Below are positions 16,692 through 26,457 of a stretch of DNA of 64,000 bases, piece by piece. Position numbers and translations under genes: made by a program. The notes beneath the pieces are model-generated. The model saw only the letters and a list, made by a program, of their open reading frames with translations. It had not been told where the DNA came from and ran no database searches. Origin of the DNA: Lachnospiraceae bacterium (GTDB lineage Bacteria; Bacillota_A; Clostridia; Lachnospirales; Lachnospiraceae); contig JAEEXJ010000003.1 in assembly GCA_016291475.1 (NCBI GenBank), positions 1 through 64,000 of the forward strand, written 5' to 3'. Numbering within the stretch: position 1 is the stretch's first letter; the number at the start of each line of letters is the position of its first letter.

Positions 16692-18158
16692 TCACTCTTT
16701 ATATGCCTTAGATCTTTTATAGATATTTACCGCATTTTCATACAATTCTTCATAACCTTCCGAATATTTTCTGATATCATCAATACTTCGTATTCCGGGG
16801 AAAATGCCGTAATCGGATATTATTTCCAGTTTAGTCCCCGGAAGAAATTCGATAAGTATTCTTTCAAGATCATCGGGGTTTATGGGATTAAAGATATGGG
16901 ATTCATACTTTAAATGACTCTTTGATTCGGATAAGGAGTACTTAATGTCAGAAGTTACGGCAATACAGGGAATACGTGAATTGGCCATTCCGAACTTGCC
17001 GCCCCTTATCTTATCTATCAGGAACGAATCATCATCAAATTTCATGGCATCATTCAACAGTATAAGATCATATTCATTGCCGGAAAGTTTAACAGATGCT
17101 TCGTCGCAATTTTCGGCATGATCTACAACGATGCCCGAATCCTCAAGAAGATCCCTGATATATAAAAATGAAACTCTTTTTTCATCTATAAAAAGTATAT
17201 GTACATCCGTTGCTTTAAAGCCCATACCGGCATCATTCCTGCGAAACTGGCTTCTTTTATATGCATTTCGGATGTCCCCGATCACTTCATCATCGGACAC
17301 TCTTGTATGAAGAGTAAATGAAAAATCAGCATAACCTTTATCGGAATCGGATATCTCGAGTTCGGAACCGATAATATCAAGATATCTGGATGCAAGATAA
17401 ATATCGAGAAGATCCAGATCATTATGCTGAAATATAAGATCGTTAACCGAAGAATCATGCGAAAGAAGAAAATCTATCTTACTGATGCTTATATCAAGGC
17501 CGGTCACATGTAACGAAAAACGTATCTCCCGTCTTTCACCTTCATTTTTACCGGGCTCTACATAAAGTTTGACGGATCCATGGTCGTTTTTTTTGCACGC
17601 AAAAGAAAGAAGGTATATAAGGCATCTTCTTAGTTTATATGAATCACTTATTATCTTCTTGGGAATGTTTTTATCTACCGAAAGATCAAGAACAAGATCT
17701 TTGAATTTATAAAGAGGAGCTGTCATGGTGATGGAATCGATAATAAGAGAGGCAAGATCCAGTTCATCATACATGACATCGAAAAGATTACGTTCAAGAA
17801 GAGAATAATCCTGAACTCCCTGCATCAGGGCAAGAATATCATCAACGGAGCTTCTGATCTCGGAAGCTCTGGTCCTGGTCATATCATCCGTGCTTTCCCT
17901 GAAAATGAGTTCATTCATTCCAACAACACGGATCATTCGATTTCTTATAAGACGGGATACATTTGAAAGAACAAGATTTTTATTATCCACGGCAAGTCTG
18001 GCTTCTTCACGAGCTTTATACAGGCTCGCCGTGTATTTATTCTTATATTTGACAAAGATATAGCAGGAAGCGATCAACAGATTAACCGCAATCAGCAAAA
18101 AGGCCGACAGTATGATAATGTATACGGAAATATCACCACTGAGTATCGGATACTTCAT
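16692..18158 (-). CDS. Pseudo-histidine kinase with pseudo-receiver
   Basis: A 488-aa protein with one N-terminal membrane helix (about 10-37). Residues 50-120 align with HisKA, but the SHEIRTP core reads SRLIRNR, so the phosphoacceptor His is Arg69. Residues 125-288 match the HATPase_c layout, yet the N-box Asn is Phe186 and no G1 or G2 glycines remain. Residues 319-440 are receiver-like with Asn369 in place of the phospho-Asp and Asn424 in place of the conserved Lys. The last 40 residues resemble the start of an HPt domain cut off before its His. The reading frame is clean, so this looks like a maintained pseudo-kinase rather than decay. The gene overlaps gpsA by 26 bp. Confidence 0.82.
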   Translation of the reverse strand: MKYPILSGDISVYIIILSAFLLIAVNLLIASCYIFVKYKNKYTASLYKAREEARLAVDNKNLVLSNVSRLIRNRMIRVVGMNELIFRESTDDMTRTRASEIRSSVDDILALMQGVQDYSLLERNLFDVMYDELDLASLIIDSITMTAPLYKFKDLVLDLSVDKNIPKKIISDSYKLRRCLIYLLSFACKKNDHGSVKLYVEPGKNEGERREIRFSLHVTGLDISISKIDFLLSHDSSVNDLIFQHNDLDLLDIYLASRYLDIIGSELEISDSDKGYADFSFTLHTRVSDDEVIGDIRNAYKRSQFRRNDAGMGFKATDVHILFIDEKRVSFLYIRDLLEDSGIVVDHAENCDEASVKLSGNEYDLILLNDAMKFDDDSFLIDKIRGGKFGMANSRIPCIAVTSDIKYSLSESKSHLKYESHIFNPINPDDLERILIEFLPGTKLEIISDYGIFPGIRSIDDIRKYSEGYEELYENAVNIYKRSKAYKE

Positions 18159-19137
18159 CCTTCTTTTCCCTAAGCATTAATTCCTTAACGGCTGTGCCTG
18201 CATCTTTACCTTCAAACAGGATAAGATTTACCTGCTCGATGATGGGAAGTGAAACATTATATTTCTTACCGAGTTCTATGGCTGCTTTCGCCGAATAAAT
18301 ACCTTCAACAACCATACCGACTTCTTTTTGAGCTTCTTCAAGGGTCTTGCCCTGTCCGAGGAGAATGCCGCATCTTCTGTTTCTGGAATGCATGCTGGCA
18401 CAGGTTACAATGAGATCTCCCATTCCCGTCAGACCGCTGAAGGTCTCGGGTCTGCATCCCATTTTCACTCCGAGTCTGGATATCTCGGCAATTCCTCTTG
18501 TAATAAGAGCTGCTTTAGCATTATCACCGTAGCCGAGTCCGTCAGCAATGCCTGCAGCAAGAGCTACAACATTCTTTAACGCTCCTCCCAGTTCCACACC
18601 CTTAATATCTGAGCTTGTATAAACCCTGAGTGTATCAGTCATAAATACATCCTGAAGATACATTGCAACCTCCTTATCGGGGGATGAAGCAACTATCGTA
18701 GTCGGCATGTATCTGCTGACTTCTTCGGCGTGGGTTGGACCGGATAATGCGGCAACCCTGGCCTTGGGGATCTCGTCAAGGATCTGCTCCGAAAGAGTTT
18801 TTAAAGTACCTTCTTCTATTCCCTTGGCAACATCAACGATTATCTGGCCGTCTTTAATATAGGGAGCAAGCCTGGCTGCAGTTTTTCTGGTAAATGAACT
18901 TGCTACAGCCATTACAAGGATATCTTTATCCGTAACTGCTTCTTTATCATCGAGAGTGTATTTGACTGATTCGGGGATCGTTGCACCGGGAAGCATCTTA
19001 TGAGCATGCGTTGTAGACAGCATCTCAATCTCGGATTCGAGAGCAGACCATACAGTCACATCATGACCTGCGGTCGCAAGCTGAATAGTAAGTCCGATTG
19101 CCCAAGTACCACCACCCAGAACAGTAACCTTTGCCAT
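18133..19137 (-). CDS. gpsA: NAD(P)-dependent glycerol-3-phosphate dehydrogenase
   Basis: A 334-aa cytoplasmic enzyme reducing dihydroxyacetone phosphate to sn-glycerol 3-phosphate for phospholipid synthesis. The Rossmann motif is GGGTWAIGL (residues 8-16), the catalytic-Lys region GVELGGALKNVVALAAG is near 184-200, and the substrate site has the usual NAKAALITRG stretch. It follows plsY by 21 bp, so the product and its acyltransferase are made together. Its 3' end overlaps the pseudo-kinase gene by 26 bp. Confidence 0.97.
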   Translation of the reverse strand: MAKVTVLGGGTWAIGLTIQLATAGHDVTVWSALESEIEMLSTTHAHKMLPGATIPESVKYTLDDKEAVTDKDILVMAVASSFTRKTAARLAPYIKDGQIIVDVAKGIEEGTLKTLSEQILDEIPKARVAALSGPTHAEEVSRYMPTTIVASSPDKEVAMYLQDVFMTDTLRVYTSSDIKGVELGGALKNVVALAAGIADGLGYGDNAKAALITRGIAEISRLGVKMGCRPETFSGLTGMGDLIVTCASMHSRNRRCGILLGQGKTLEEAQKEVGMVVEGIYSAKAAIELGKKYNVSLPIIEQVNLILFEGKDAGTAVKELMLREKKDEVSDTQW

Positions 19138-19158
19138 ATCAAATACCTCACTGAAATT

Positions 19159-19839
19159 TTACTTATTGGTTCCCGAAAGATTTTCGGAACTCTTTTTACC
19201 GAGATAAGTCTTTCGCTCTTCGCCCTTTACCAACCTTAGGATATTGGCTTTATGCTGCCAATACGCAAGGATCATGAGGCAAAGAGCGATGATGTACATC
19301 TCGTTAAGAAACGCCTGAGGAATATCTGCAAATATTCCGAAGGGATGGAACTGACCCGAAACGATAAGCTGGATCACAAATCCCGCGTAAAGTATAAGTG
19401 ATCCGAGGCTTACGTAGTGGGTAACAAAAAACGGAATAAAGAAATAGCATAATCCCGTCACAAAAAATGAAGGATGAAAGCAAAGGACGGTTCCGCCCGT
19501 TGCAGCAATCCCTTTACCGCCTTTAAAATGCATGTAAAAAGGAAAATCGTGCGCAAGTACGCATCCCGCACCTCCCCAAAGAATCAGAAGATATTTCATC
19601 TCCGGATACATGGCACCGAAAGTGAACCTGATGATAAGGGATGTTACGATAGCTTTGAGCATGTCACCGGCAAAAACAATAAGCCCGTACTTTTTGCCCA
19701 GTACTCTTAGAGCATTAGTGGTACCCGCATTTCCGCTTCCGTAATTTCTGATATCAATGCCCTTATGCTTACCGACTATAAATGCAGTCTGGATAAGACC
19801 AAATGCATATCCTATCAAAAAACACCATAACCTGGCCAT
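19159..19839 (-). CDS. plsY: Glycerol-3-phosphate acyltransferase PlsY
   Basis: Integral membrane enzyme (226 aa) transferring an acyl group from acyl-phosphate to glycerol 3-phosphate, the first step of phospholipid synthesis. It shows motif 1 GSGNAGTTNALRVLG, the GKGIAATGG loop and about five membrane spans. The partner PlsX, which makes acyl-phosphate, is encoded at 44721-45737. The stop of der is 1 bp upstream. The C-terminal tail is basic and somewhat longer than usual. Confidence 0.96.
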   Translation of the reverse strand: MARLWCFLIGYAFGLIQTAFIVGKHKGIDIRNYGSGNAGTTNALRVLGKKYGLIVFAGDMLKAIVTSLIIRFTFGAMYPEMKYLLILWGGAGCVLAHDFPFYMHFKGGKGIAATGGTVLCFHPSFFVTGLCYFFIPFFVTHYVSLGSLILYAGFVIQLIVSGQFHPFGIFADIPQAFLNEMYIIALCLMILAYWQHKANILRLVKGEERKTYLGKKSSENLSGTNK

Positions 19840-19840
19840 A

Positions 19841-21163
19841 TTACTCCCCTTTTCTCTCCCTGACTATAAACTTGAGAGGCGTGCCTTTAAATCCAAAGGT
19901 TTCCCTTACCTGATTTTCGATATATCTGATATACGAAAAATGAGCCAATTCTTTGTCGTTAACAAATATAACGAACGTCGGAGGCCGGTTAGCCACCTGA
20001 GTAATATAGTAAAGCTTGAGAAATCTTCCCTTATCATTGGGCGGCTGCTGCATAGCCACAGCCTCTGCAAGGATTTCGTTCAAAGCACCCGTTCCGACTC
20101 TTCTGTCCTGGCTTTCCCTGACTATATCGATAGTCTCAAAAAGCTTGTTCAGTCGCTGACCGGTAAGTGCGGATATATATACGATCTCCGCATAAGGCAT
20201 AAAAGAAAGTATATTTCTTACATTTTCGGTGAATTTATAAATGGTCTTGTCGTCTTTTTCCACGGCATCCCATTTATTAACGGCGATAACAACGGCCTTT
20301 CCTCTGTCATGAGCAATTCCGGCTATCTTGGCATCCTGCTCGGTAACACCCTCCTTGGCATCTATTACCAGAACGGCTATATCTGCCCTTTCAACCGCGC
20401 CGACGGTTCTGACAATCATAAAATGCTCAAGTTCATCCTTGATCTTATTCTTCCTGCGAAGACCGGCAGTATCTATAAAGATATATTCCTTCTCACCGAA
20501 TTTAACTCTCGTATCGACGGCATCTCTGGTGGTTCCCGCAATATCGGATACGATAAGTCTGTTTTCTCCGAGGAGTTTGTTGATAAGTGAAGACTTTCCG
20601 GTATTGGGCTTCCCGATAACCGCGACTTTGGGAATATCTTCCTCTTCCGGAGCATCGGTATCATCGGGAAAATAGCTTACAACCTTATCGAGAAGTTCAC
20701 CGAATCCGAGCATACCGACTGCGGAAACAGGATAGGGTTCACCGATACCGAGATTATAGAATTCAAAAACATCAGCCTGCTGCTTTTCGAAATTGTCTAC
20801 TTTATTTACACACAAAACAACAGGCTTCTTGGATTTTCTGAGCATGGATGCAACTCCCGCATCCGCATCCTGAAGTCCTGTTTTAACATCACATACAAAT
20901 ACGATAACATCGGCGGTATCGATGGCAATCTGAGCCTGTTCCCTCATGGATGAAAGAATCAGGTCCTTGGATTCAGGTTCGATTCCGCCTGTATCGATCA
21001 ACACAAAATTGTAATTAAGCCAGCTGACATCCGCATATATCCTGTCTCTTGTAATGCCGGGAGTATCCTTAACGATGGATATCCTCTCACCGGCAAGAGA
21101 ATTAAAAAGTGTGGATTTTCCCACATTGGGACGTCCGACAACGGCCACTATAGGTCTGCTCAT
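19841..21163 (-). CDS. der: Ribosome-assembly GTPase Der (EngA)
   Basis: A 440-aa GTPase with two consecutive G domains, GRPNVGKST (residues 8-16) and GKPNTGKSS (about 185-193), each with its NKxD motif (NKVD, NKWD), and a C-terminal KH-like domain. It acts in maturation of the 50S ribosomal subunit and is usually essential. It follows the DUF512 gene by 2 bp and precedes plsY by 1 bp, an arrangement common in clostridia. Confidence 0.98.
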   Translation of the reverse strand: MSRPIVAVVGRPNVGKSTLFNSLAGERISIVKDTPGITRDRIYADVSWLNYNFVLIDTGGIEPESKDLILSSMREQAQIAIDTADVIVFVCDVKTGLQDADAGVASMLRKSKKPVVLCVNKVDNFEKQQADVFEFYNLGIGEPYPVSAVGMLGFGELLDKVVSYFPDDTDAPEEEDIPKVAVIGKPNTGKSSLINKLLGENRLIVSDIAGTTRDAVDTRVKFGEKEYIFIDTAGLRRKNKIKDELEHFMIVRTVGAVERADIAVLVIDAKEGVTEQDAKIAGIAHDRGKAVVIAVNKWDAVEKDDKTIYKFTENVRNILSFMPYAEIVYISALTGQRLNKLFETIDIVRESQDRRVGTGALNEILAEAVAMQQPPNDKGRFLKLYYITQVANRPPTFVIFVNDKELAHFSYIRYIENQVRETFGFKGTPLKFIVRERKGE

Positions 21164-21165
21164 AT

Positions 21166-22494
21166 TTATTCCAATCCGATCAATGAATCAACAAAGTCGT
21201 AACCATTAGATTTTATCGTAACTACGCGTACTTGTAAAGTTTCCGAGACCTGTGTGACCGTGTAATCATCCAAGAAAACATCGGTTCCTGCCCTGACTAC
21301 ACTCTCAGGTAATTTGATCTCGCTACCCAGGTCTTTTCCCTTCAACTGAGCCACTATATCCTGACCGGTAAGCAGACCGGAAACTGTGATCCTCTCCCCG
21401 AAAAAATCATTTCTGATCTCGGCTACATCTATCCTGACTTTAGACATCTTTTCCATGATCCTGTCCGAGGTGGATTTGATCACAGGGTATGCAAGCTTTC
21501 CGGTAACAAGGGTAAAATGCCGTTCAGCATTATATTTTTCAAAAGACCCGTCAGCTTCCCTTTTGGAGATCTGCTCATCTATTTCATCCAAAAAAGACCG
21601 CATCATTCCTACGCCGTTGTCAAGCTGCAGATATCCGTCATAGCGCTCAGCTTCCGGAAGTTCTCTTCCGGCCACAAGATACCACTCATCACTTGCATGT
21701 ACGAAATGAATACCAAACTTTTCAAAGCAGATCTTCTGGTACTTCTCTATTATATCTATTACTTCTGCGGAAGTCTCCGGGTCATACGGCTCCAGAGGAA
21801 AAAGACCTTTCCTGTATTTGGACAAGCCCACGGGAACAACTGAAAGTGATTTAAATGACGGAACATATTTCATCAGTTCGGAAATGGTATAATCCAGTTC
21901 CTTGCCGTCATTAATTCCCTTGCAGGCAACAACCTGCCCATTCATCTCAATTCCGGCATCTGCCAGTATCTTTATTTTTTCCAACGATTTTCCCGCAAAA
22001 CGATTACCCAGCATTTTACATCTGAGTTCAGGGTTCATGGTATGTATGGATACATTAACGGGAGAAAGGTTGTACCTGATGATCCTGTCTAAGTCTTTCT
22101 GAGACAGGTTCGTCAGGGTTATGTAATTGCCCTGCAGAAAAGAAAGTCTTGAATCATCATCTTTGAAATAAAGGGTATCCCTCATTCCGGGAGGCATCTG
22201 GTCTATGAAACAGAAAATACAGTTATTGCAGCATCTTCTGTAATCACACATTAATCCGTTATCAAAGACCAGCCCGAGATCTTCATTATCACCTTTTTCA
22301 ATCTCGAATTCCCATTCCTCTCCGTCTCTTATAACGGTAAGAACAAGATAATCGGTAAGAGTGAAGAACTGATAATCGAAGATATCTTCGATCTCATTAT
22401 CATCTATCTTAATTACAACATCGCCGGGCAAAATGCCCAGCGAGTCAGCTATGGAACCTTTATTTACACTTTTAACAATATGACCCTTATTCAA
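21166..22494 (-). CDS. PDZ and radical-SAM-like DUF512 protein
   Basis: A 442-aa protein with an N-terminal PDZ-like domain (SIADSLGILPGDVVIKIDDNEI, residues 13-34), a cysteine cluster CDYRRCCNNCIFCF near residues 84-97 that suggests an iron-sulfur centre as in radical SAM proteins, and the C-terminal DUF512 domain. In Firmicutes it is commonly encoded beside der, as here. The function is not established; a role tied to ribosome or cofactor maturation is only guessed from context. It lies 17 bp downstream of prs. Confidence 0.88.
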   Translation of the reverse strand: MNKGHIVKSVNKGSIADSLGILPGDVVIKIDDNEIEDIFDYQFFTLTDYLVLTVIRDGEEWEFEIEKGDNEDLGLVFDNGLMCDYRRCCNNCIFCFIDQMPPGMRDTLYFKDDDSRLSFLQGNYITLTNLSQKDLDRIIRYNLSPVNVSIHTMNPELRCKMLGNRFAGKSLEKIKILADAGIEMNGQVVACKGINDGKELDYTISELMKYVPSFKSLSVVPVGLSKYRKGLFPLEPYDPETSAEVIDIIEKYQKICFEKFGIHFVHASDEWYLVAGRELPEAERYDGYLQLDNGVGMMRSFLDEIDEQISKREADGSFEKYNAERHFTLVTGKLAYPVIKSTSDRIMEKMSKVRIDVAEIRNDFFGERITVSGLLTGQDIVAQLKGKDLGSEIKLPESVVRAGTDVFLDDYTVTQVSETLQVRVVTIKSNGYDFVDSLIGLE

Positions 22495-22511
22495 AAGGAG
22501 TCTCCTAACAC

Positions 22512-23702
22512 TTAAAGTTCGATATTTCTGCGAGCATTGTAGTTCTCAAGAACCGCATGCATCTTGCTGGTGTTATCCATTACGTTGGTCATGGATGAGT
22601 CGTGGTTCATGAAATCGATGATCGAAGCAATGAATTTACACATATCAGCCTCAATAAAGTAAGGCTTATCATATATTTCAGGAGGCAGATAGGTAAGATT
22701 GGTGGTTATTACTCTGTCAAAATAACCCTTTTCATAAGCCTCATCAAACATCTTAAGTCCCTCGGTGAAAAGACCGAAGGTGGTACAAATGAATACTCTC
22801 CTTGCATTCATTTCCTTAAGCTGTCTGGCTGTATCAACCATGCTTCCGCCGGATGAGATCATGTCGTCGATAATGACAACATCCTTGCTGTCAATATTAT
22901 CTCCAAGGAACTCATGGGCAACAATGGGATTCTTACCGTTTACGATCTTGGTATAATCCCTTCTCTTATAGAATGTACCGGTGTTAAGACCGAGAACGTT
23001 GGCAAAATAGATAGCCCTGTCGAGAGCACCTTCATCGGGAGAGATCACTACCATATGGTCCTCATCCACAATCAGGTCTTCCTCATTGGTAAGAAGAGCT
23101 TTGATAAACTGATAGGGGGGCATAAAGTTATCAAATCCGTTAAGGGGTATAGAATTGGAAACTCTGGGATCATGGGCATCGAAAGTTATGAAATTGTACA
23201 TTCCCATGTCATGAAGTTCTTTAAGCATATAAGCACAGTCCATGGATTCTCTTCCGGTTCTTCTGTGCTGTCTTCCTTCATACATGAAAGGCATGATGAC
23301 GTTGATCCTGGATGCCTTACCGTCTATGGAAGCAATGATCCTCTTAAGATCCTGATATATATCATCGGGGGACATATGGTTCTCGTAACCGTTCATATTG
23401 TATGTGATCGAATGATTGCATACATCAACGAGAATATAAATATCCATACCTCTGGTGGATTCATTGAGCTTACATTTAGCTTCTCCGCTGCCGAATCTGG
23501 GGATTTCAAAGGAAAGTCTGTAATCATCCATCTGATATCCCTGGAATGCGGGATCGTTCTTTACAAGGTCGTTATGAATATCCTTACGGAAAAGAGCAAG
23601 ATAAGAATTGATCTTATCCCCCTTGGCTCCAAAGGAAGGGTGAACGATAAGCTTAAGTTTGCCCACCGGCATTGAGTTTTCAAGTTCTACGATATTAGGC
23701 AT
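22512..23702 (-). CDS. prs: Ribose-phosphate pyrophosphokinase, long form
   Basis: Makes PRPP from ribose 5-phosphate and ATP for nucleotide, histidine and tryptophan synthesis. The PRPP-binding motif is VVIIDDMISSGGSMVDTA near residue 275, and the metal/ATP loop includes VVISPDEGALDRA. At 396 aa it is some 80 residues longer than the usual 310-320 aa enzyme, with extra N-terminal and internal segments; I recall such a long form in Lachnospiraceae. It is first in a run of ten co-directional genes and has its own promoter. Confidence 0.93.
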   Translation of the reverse strand: MPNIVELENSMPVGKLKLIVHPSFGAKGDKINSYLALFRKDIHNDLVKNDPAFQGYQMDDYRLSFEIPRFGSGEAKCKLNESTRGMDIYILVDVCNHSITYNMNGYENHMSPDDIYQDLKRIIASIDGKASRINVIMPFMYEGRQHRRTGRESMDCAYMLKELHDMGMYNFITFDAHDPRVSNSIPLNGFDNFMPPYQFIKALLTNEEDLIVDEDHMVVISPDEGALDRAIYFANVLGLNTGTFYKRRDYTKIVNGKNPIVAHEFLGDNIDSKDVVIIDDMISSGGSMVDTARQLKEMNARRVFICTTFGLFTEGLKMFDEAYEKGYFDRVITTNLTYLPPEIYDKPYFIEADMCKFIASIIDFMNHDSSMTNVMDNTSKMHAVLENYNARRNIEL

Positions 23703-23740
23703 AAAAATTTTCCTGTCCTGTAAATTTTTTAAAGCGATTT

Positions 23741-23769
23741 ATTATAACACCGCTTTCCGATTACGACAA
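23741..23769 (-). promoter_or_regulatory. Promoter of the prs-der-gpsA-MoxR operon
   Basis: On the minus strand a -35-like TTGTCG (23764-23769) and a perfect -10 TATAAT (23741-23746) are separated by 17 bases. The -35 box overlaps the last codons of the upstream kinase gene. No other clear promoter was seen down to the VWA gene. Confidence 0.65.
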
Positions 23770-26457
23770 ATCGTCCCCGTAAATGTAGTCCCAGTCGGTG
23801 GTATCGGAGCCGAGTTCCTTCATGGTTATGATAGTCGTGAACTGGTCTCCGTCAACAACAACCTCGAATTTTCCGTTATGGGCCTCAATAAGGCTCTTAG
23901 CAATAAAGAGCCCCAGTCCCGATCCTTCACCGGATCTGCTCTGGTCGCCTCTGATGAACCTCTCGGTAAGCTCATAACCCTGGAATTCGGGTTTTGCCCT
24001 GGAAACGTTCTTGACCTTGATCTCGACCTCACCGTTGAAAGCAATGAGTTCAAAGTAAACTCTTGTTCCGCTCATGGCATATTTGCAGATGTTTTCAAAA
24101 AGGTTATCAAGTACCCTCCACATACATGCCGCATCGGCAAATACAAGCACCCTCGGGAAAACATTGGTAACAACATCAAGGTTCTTTTCCTTGAATCTTC
24201 CTTCATACTCACCGAGAGCCTGGTTTATCAGCTCGGTAAGATTGGTTCTGGCCTTGATTATCTCGATCTTACCCGATGAAAGTTTGGACGCTTCAAGAAG
24301 GTCCTCAAGCAGTTTCTTAAGTTTAATGGATTTGTCGGTAATAACCTTAAGGTACTCCTTCTTCTGTTCCTCGGTCAGATTCTCTCTTTTGAGAAGATCC
24401 GAATAATTGATTATGGAAGTAAGGGGGGTTTTAAGGTCATGAGATACATTGGTAATAAGTTCGGTTCTAAGGTGCTCTTCAACTATGGAATCATCTACGG
24501 CCTGTTTGATGCCTTCACCGATATTATTGATGCTCTCGGCAAGGTTTCTGTTCTCGGCACGCAGGTTTTTAACGTTGATCTTATAATCGGTCTCACCGCC
24601 CCTTATCCTTGCTATACCGTCAAGGAGCTGCTTTTTCTCGGCAGTTACCAGGAACATTGTTATTCCAACGGAAACATCCAGGAAAAGAAGGAGTCCGCCT
24701 ACAAGGATTGCAGATACGTATATCTTGGAATTAACCAAATGAAGAACAAGGAACATTCCGCCGAAATTTGCTCCCAGGAACAACACGTAAGGCAGAAGCA
24801 CGGTTGCCGCAGCGCCGGTACCACCTGAAAGAGAAAGAGCAAACCACTCAAAGAGCTGTCTGACCTTTCTGGTAAAAGAATACTCGTACAGTACGCCTGC
24901 CCTTATCCTTCTTACAATGGAGAAGACAATAAAGGAAAGCGCAAGGCTGACGGACAATCCGAAAAGCCCGAATACAATATATGAAGAAATTCCCGAATCC
25001 GTAAAAAGCTTATCTCCCAGGGACGAAAACTCCGACAGATTATCGTCCAGGATATTACCCAGATATTTGGTGTAATACCTGAACAGCACAAAGAATGCAT
25101 ACGTCAGAAGGATCAAAAGTTCGATCCACACCCTGTCCTGAGGAAGAAGTATATACTCCTCGCGGCCGTCCCTGTCCACAACACCGGTGATAAATACAAG
25201 ATATGAGAAAGAGAGGAGCCACAAAAGTGCAAAGACGGTTATAAGCAGCGCATAAAGCCTGGAAAGCTGTTTTACATCATTGTACTTGTAGCTGACATTG
25301 TAGTAGATGTCCTCTGCCTTCGAAAAATTATCATCCAGGTACATCCAGACACAGGTAGAATCCGGATATACCGAAGGAAATGCCTTTATGACATCGGTAA
25401 TAACAGACTCATTTATATCGGAAAGAGTGGAATATTCGAGATCGTTATAATAACAGATCAGATAATGCTTATGACCGGAATAAATATCGGTCAGCTCGGT
25501 ATCATCGAATTTCTTTGATTCCTGGTCATTGGTATAAACATGGGATATCCCGAGACTGTCCGTAGTCTTTATATGATAAAAGAGATTCATCTTGTCCGAA
25601 TCGTAAAGGGTCTGTCCGTCACGATAAATATCATAACAGGATGAAAAAAGAGTCGCAGCCGATTTGAGCTCATCAATAACCACAAAATACGAATCCCAAT
25701 TCCTAATGAATTCATCATCTTCAAGATTTGTTCTGGAATCGCCTTCAAGATTGGGCTCTCTGACAGTAACATATACCATTCCGTCATCCCAAACGGTCAT
25801 ACTGATATCGTCGGGATAATGTCTGATACAGTATTCCACAACAAGATGCATGAGATCGGCAGGTTCAAGTGCGGACATGGCATTCATGATCTTTTTATCG
25901 CCGTCACCCAAAATGATCTCTTCTTCCTCTGTTGCAAAGGAATCGGTGCTTCGGTTTCTGTTTACGGTTTCAAATCCTTTAAAATACAGATTTCCGTACT
26001 CATCAAGGTCGAAATTCTGAATATACATCGGATCGCCGTAATGATATACAAAATCAGTGATACTGTAATTTTTTTCAATATAGGAAACCCCGCGTCTTCC
26101 GTAATTGATCAGATCAGAAACGGAATATTTGATCTTGATCTTGGATGCACCGGTATAGTAATCGGAAATATCGACCATACGGTTGACTTCAATTCCGTTG
26201 GAAACACGCAGGATCCTGCATGCGGCGGTATATCTCATAATATCGCTTGCCTGATGAGCAAAGATATCGGTTACGATCTTATCAAGCTCATCTTCGGACA
26301 TGGGAAAAGGATCGAGGATATACTTCTCGGAATCCCCGACATAATCAACCGAAACATAACTGCCGAACAAAATATCGGCAGCCAATATAAAGGCCATAAA
26401 CGCACACAGATGCACGCTTATATGTAATAGAATTTTTCTGACAAGTACTCTGCTCAT
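23761..26457 (-). CDS. Membrane sensor histidine kinase
   Basis: An 898-aa kinase. A signal-anchor helix (about 10-32) is followed by a large extracytoplasmic region (35-405), then several membrane spans between 405 and 620, a short HAMP-like linker, HisKA with His673 (VSHDLKTPLTSI) and a HATPase_c domain with the N-box Asn789 (LDNLFENICKYA) and G2 box GEGSGLGLFIAKS. All catalytic features are present, in contrast to the pseudo-kinase in the next operon. The gene begins directly after the response-regulator stop codon. The ligand is unknown; the architecture resembles VanS-like envelope sensors. Confidence 0.94.
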   Translation of the reverse strand: MSRVLVRKILLHISVHLCAFMAFILAADILFGSYVSVDYVGDSEKYILDPFPMSEDELDKIVTDIFAHQASDIMRYTAACRILRVSNGIEVNRMVDISDYYTGASKIKIKYSVSDLINYGRRGVSYIEKNYSITDFVYHYGDPMYIQNFDLDEYGNLYFKGFETVNRNRSTDSFATEEEEIILGDGDKKIMNAMSALEPADLMHLVVEYCIRHYPDDISMTVWDDGMVYVTVREPNLEGDSRTNLEDDEFIRNWDSYFVVIDELKSAATLFSSCYDIYRDGQTLYDSDKMNLFYHIKTTDSLGISHVYTNDQESKKFDDTELTDIYSGHKHYLICYYNDLEYSTLSDINESVITDVIKAFPSVYPDSTCVWMYLDDNFSKAEDIYYNVSYKYNDVKQLSRLYALLITVFALLWLLSFSYLVFITGVVDRDGREEYILLPQDRVWIELLILLTYAFFVLFRYYTKYLGNILDDNLSEFSSLGDKLFTDSGISSYIVFGLFGLSVSLALSFIVFSIVRRIRAGVLYEYSFTRKVRQLFEWFALSLSGGTGAAATVLLPYVLFLGANFGGMFLVLHLVNSKIYVSAILVGGLLLFLDVSVGITMFLVTAEKKQLLDGIARIRGGETDYKINVKNLRAENRNLAESINNIGEGIKQAVDDSIVEEHLRTELITNVSHDLKTPLTSIINYSDLLKRENLTEEQKKEYLKVITDKSIKLKKLLEDLLEASKLSSGKIEIIKARTNLTELINQALGEYEGRFKEKNLDVVTNVFPRVLVFADAACMWRVLDNLFENICKYAMSGTRVYFELIAFNGEVEIKVKNVSRAKPEFQGYELTERFIRGDQSRSGEGSGLGLFIAKSLIEAHNGKFEVVVDGDQFTTIITMKELGSDTTDWDYIYGDDLS

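Noticed and set aside
16671..18158. Frameshift joining the pseudo-kinase and the hybrid gene into one kinase
   Set aside because: Both frames have proper ends and starts 21 bp apart, and the missing catalytic residues lie inside intact frames rather than at a break.
19757..20590. Long plus-strand open frame (277 codons) opposite der and plsY
   Set aside because: It lies entirely antisense to two highly conserved genes, has no SD, and its predicted product has no recognisable domain; a shadow of the codon bias.
22914..23675. Plus-strand open frame of 253 codons opposite prs
   Set aside because: Antisense to a conserved enzyme with intact motifs; no promoter or ribosome-binding site.
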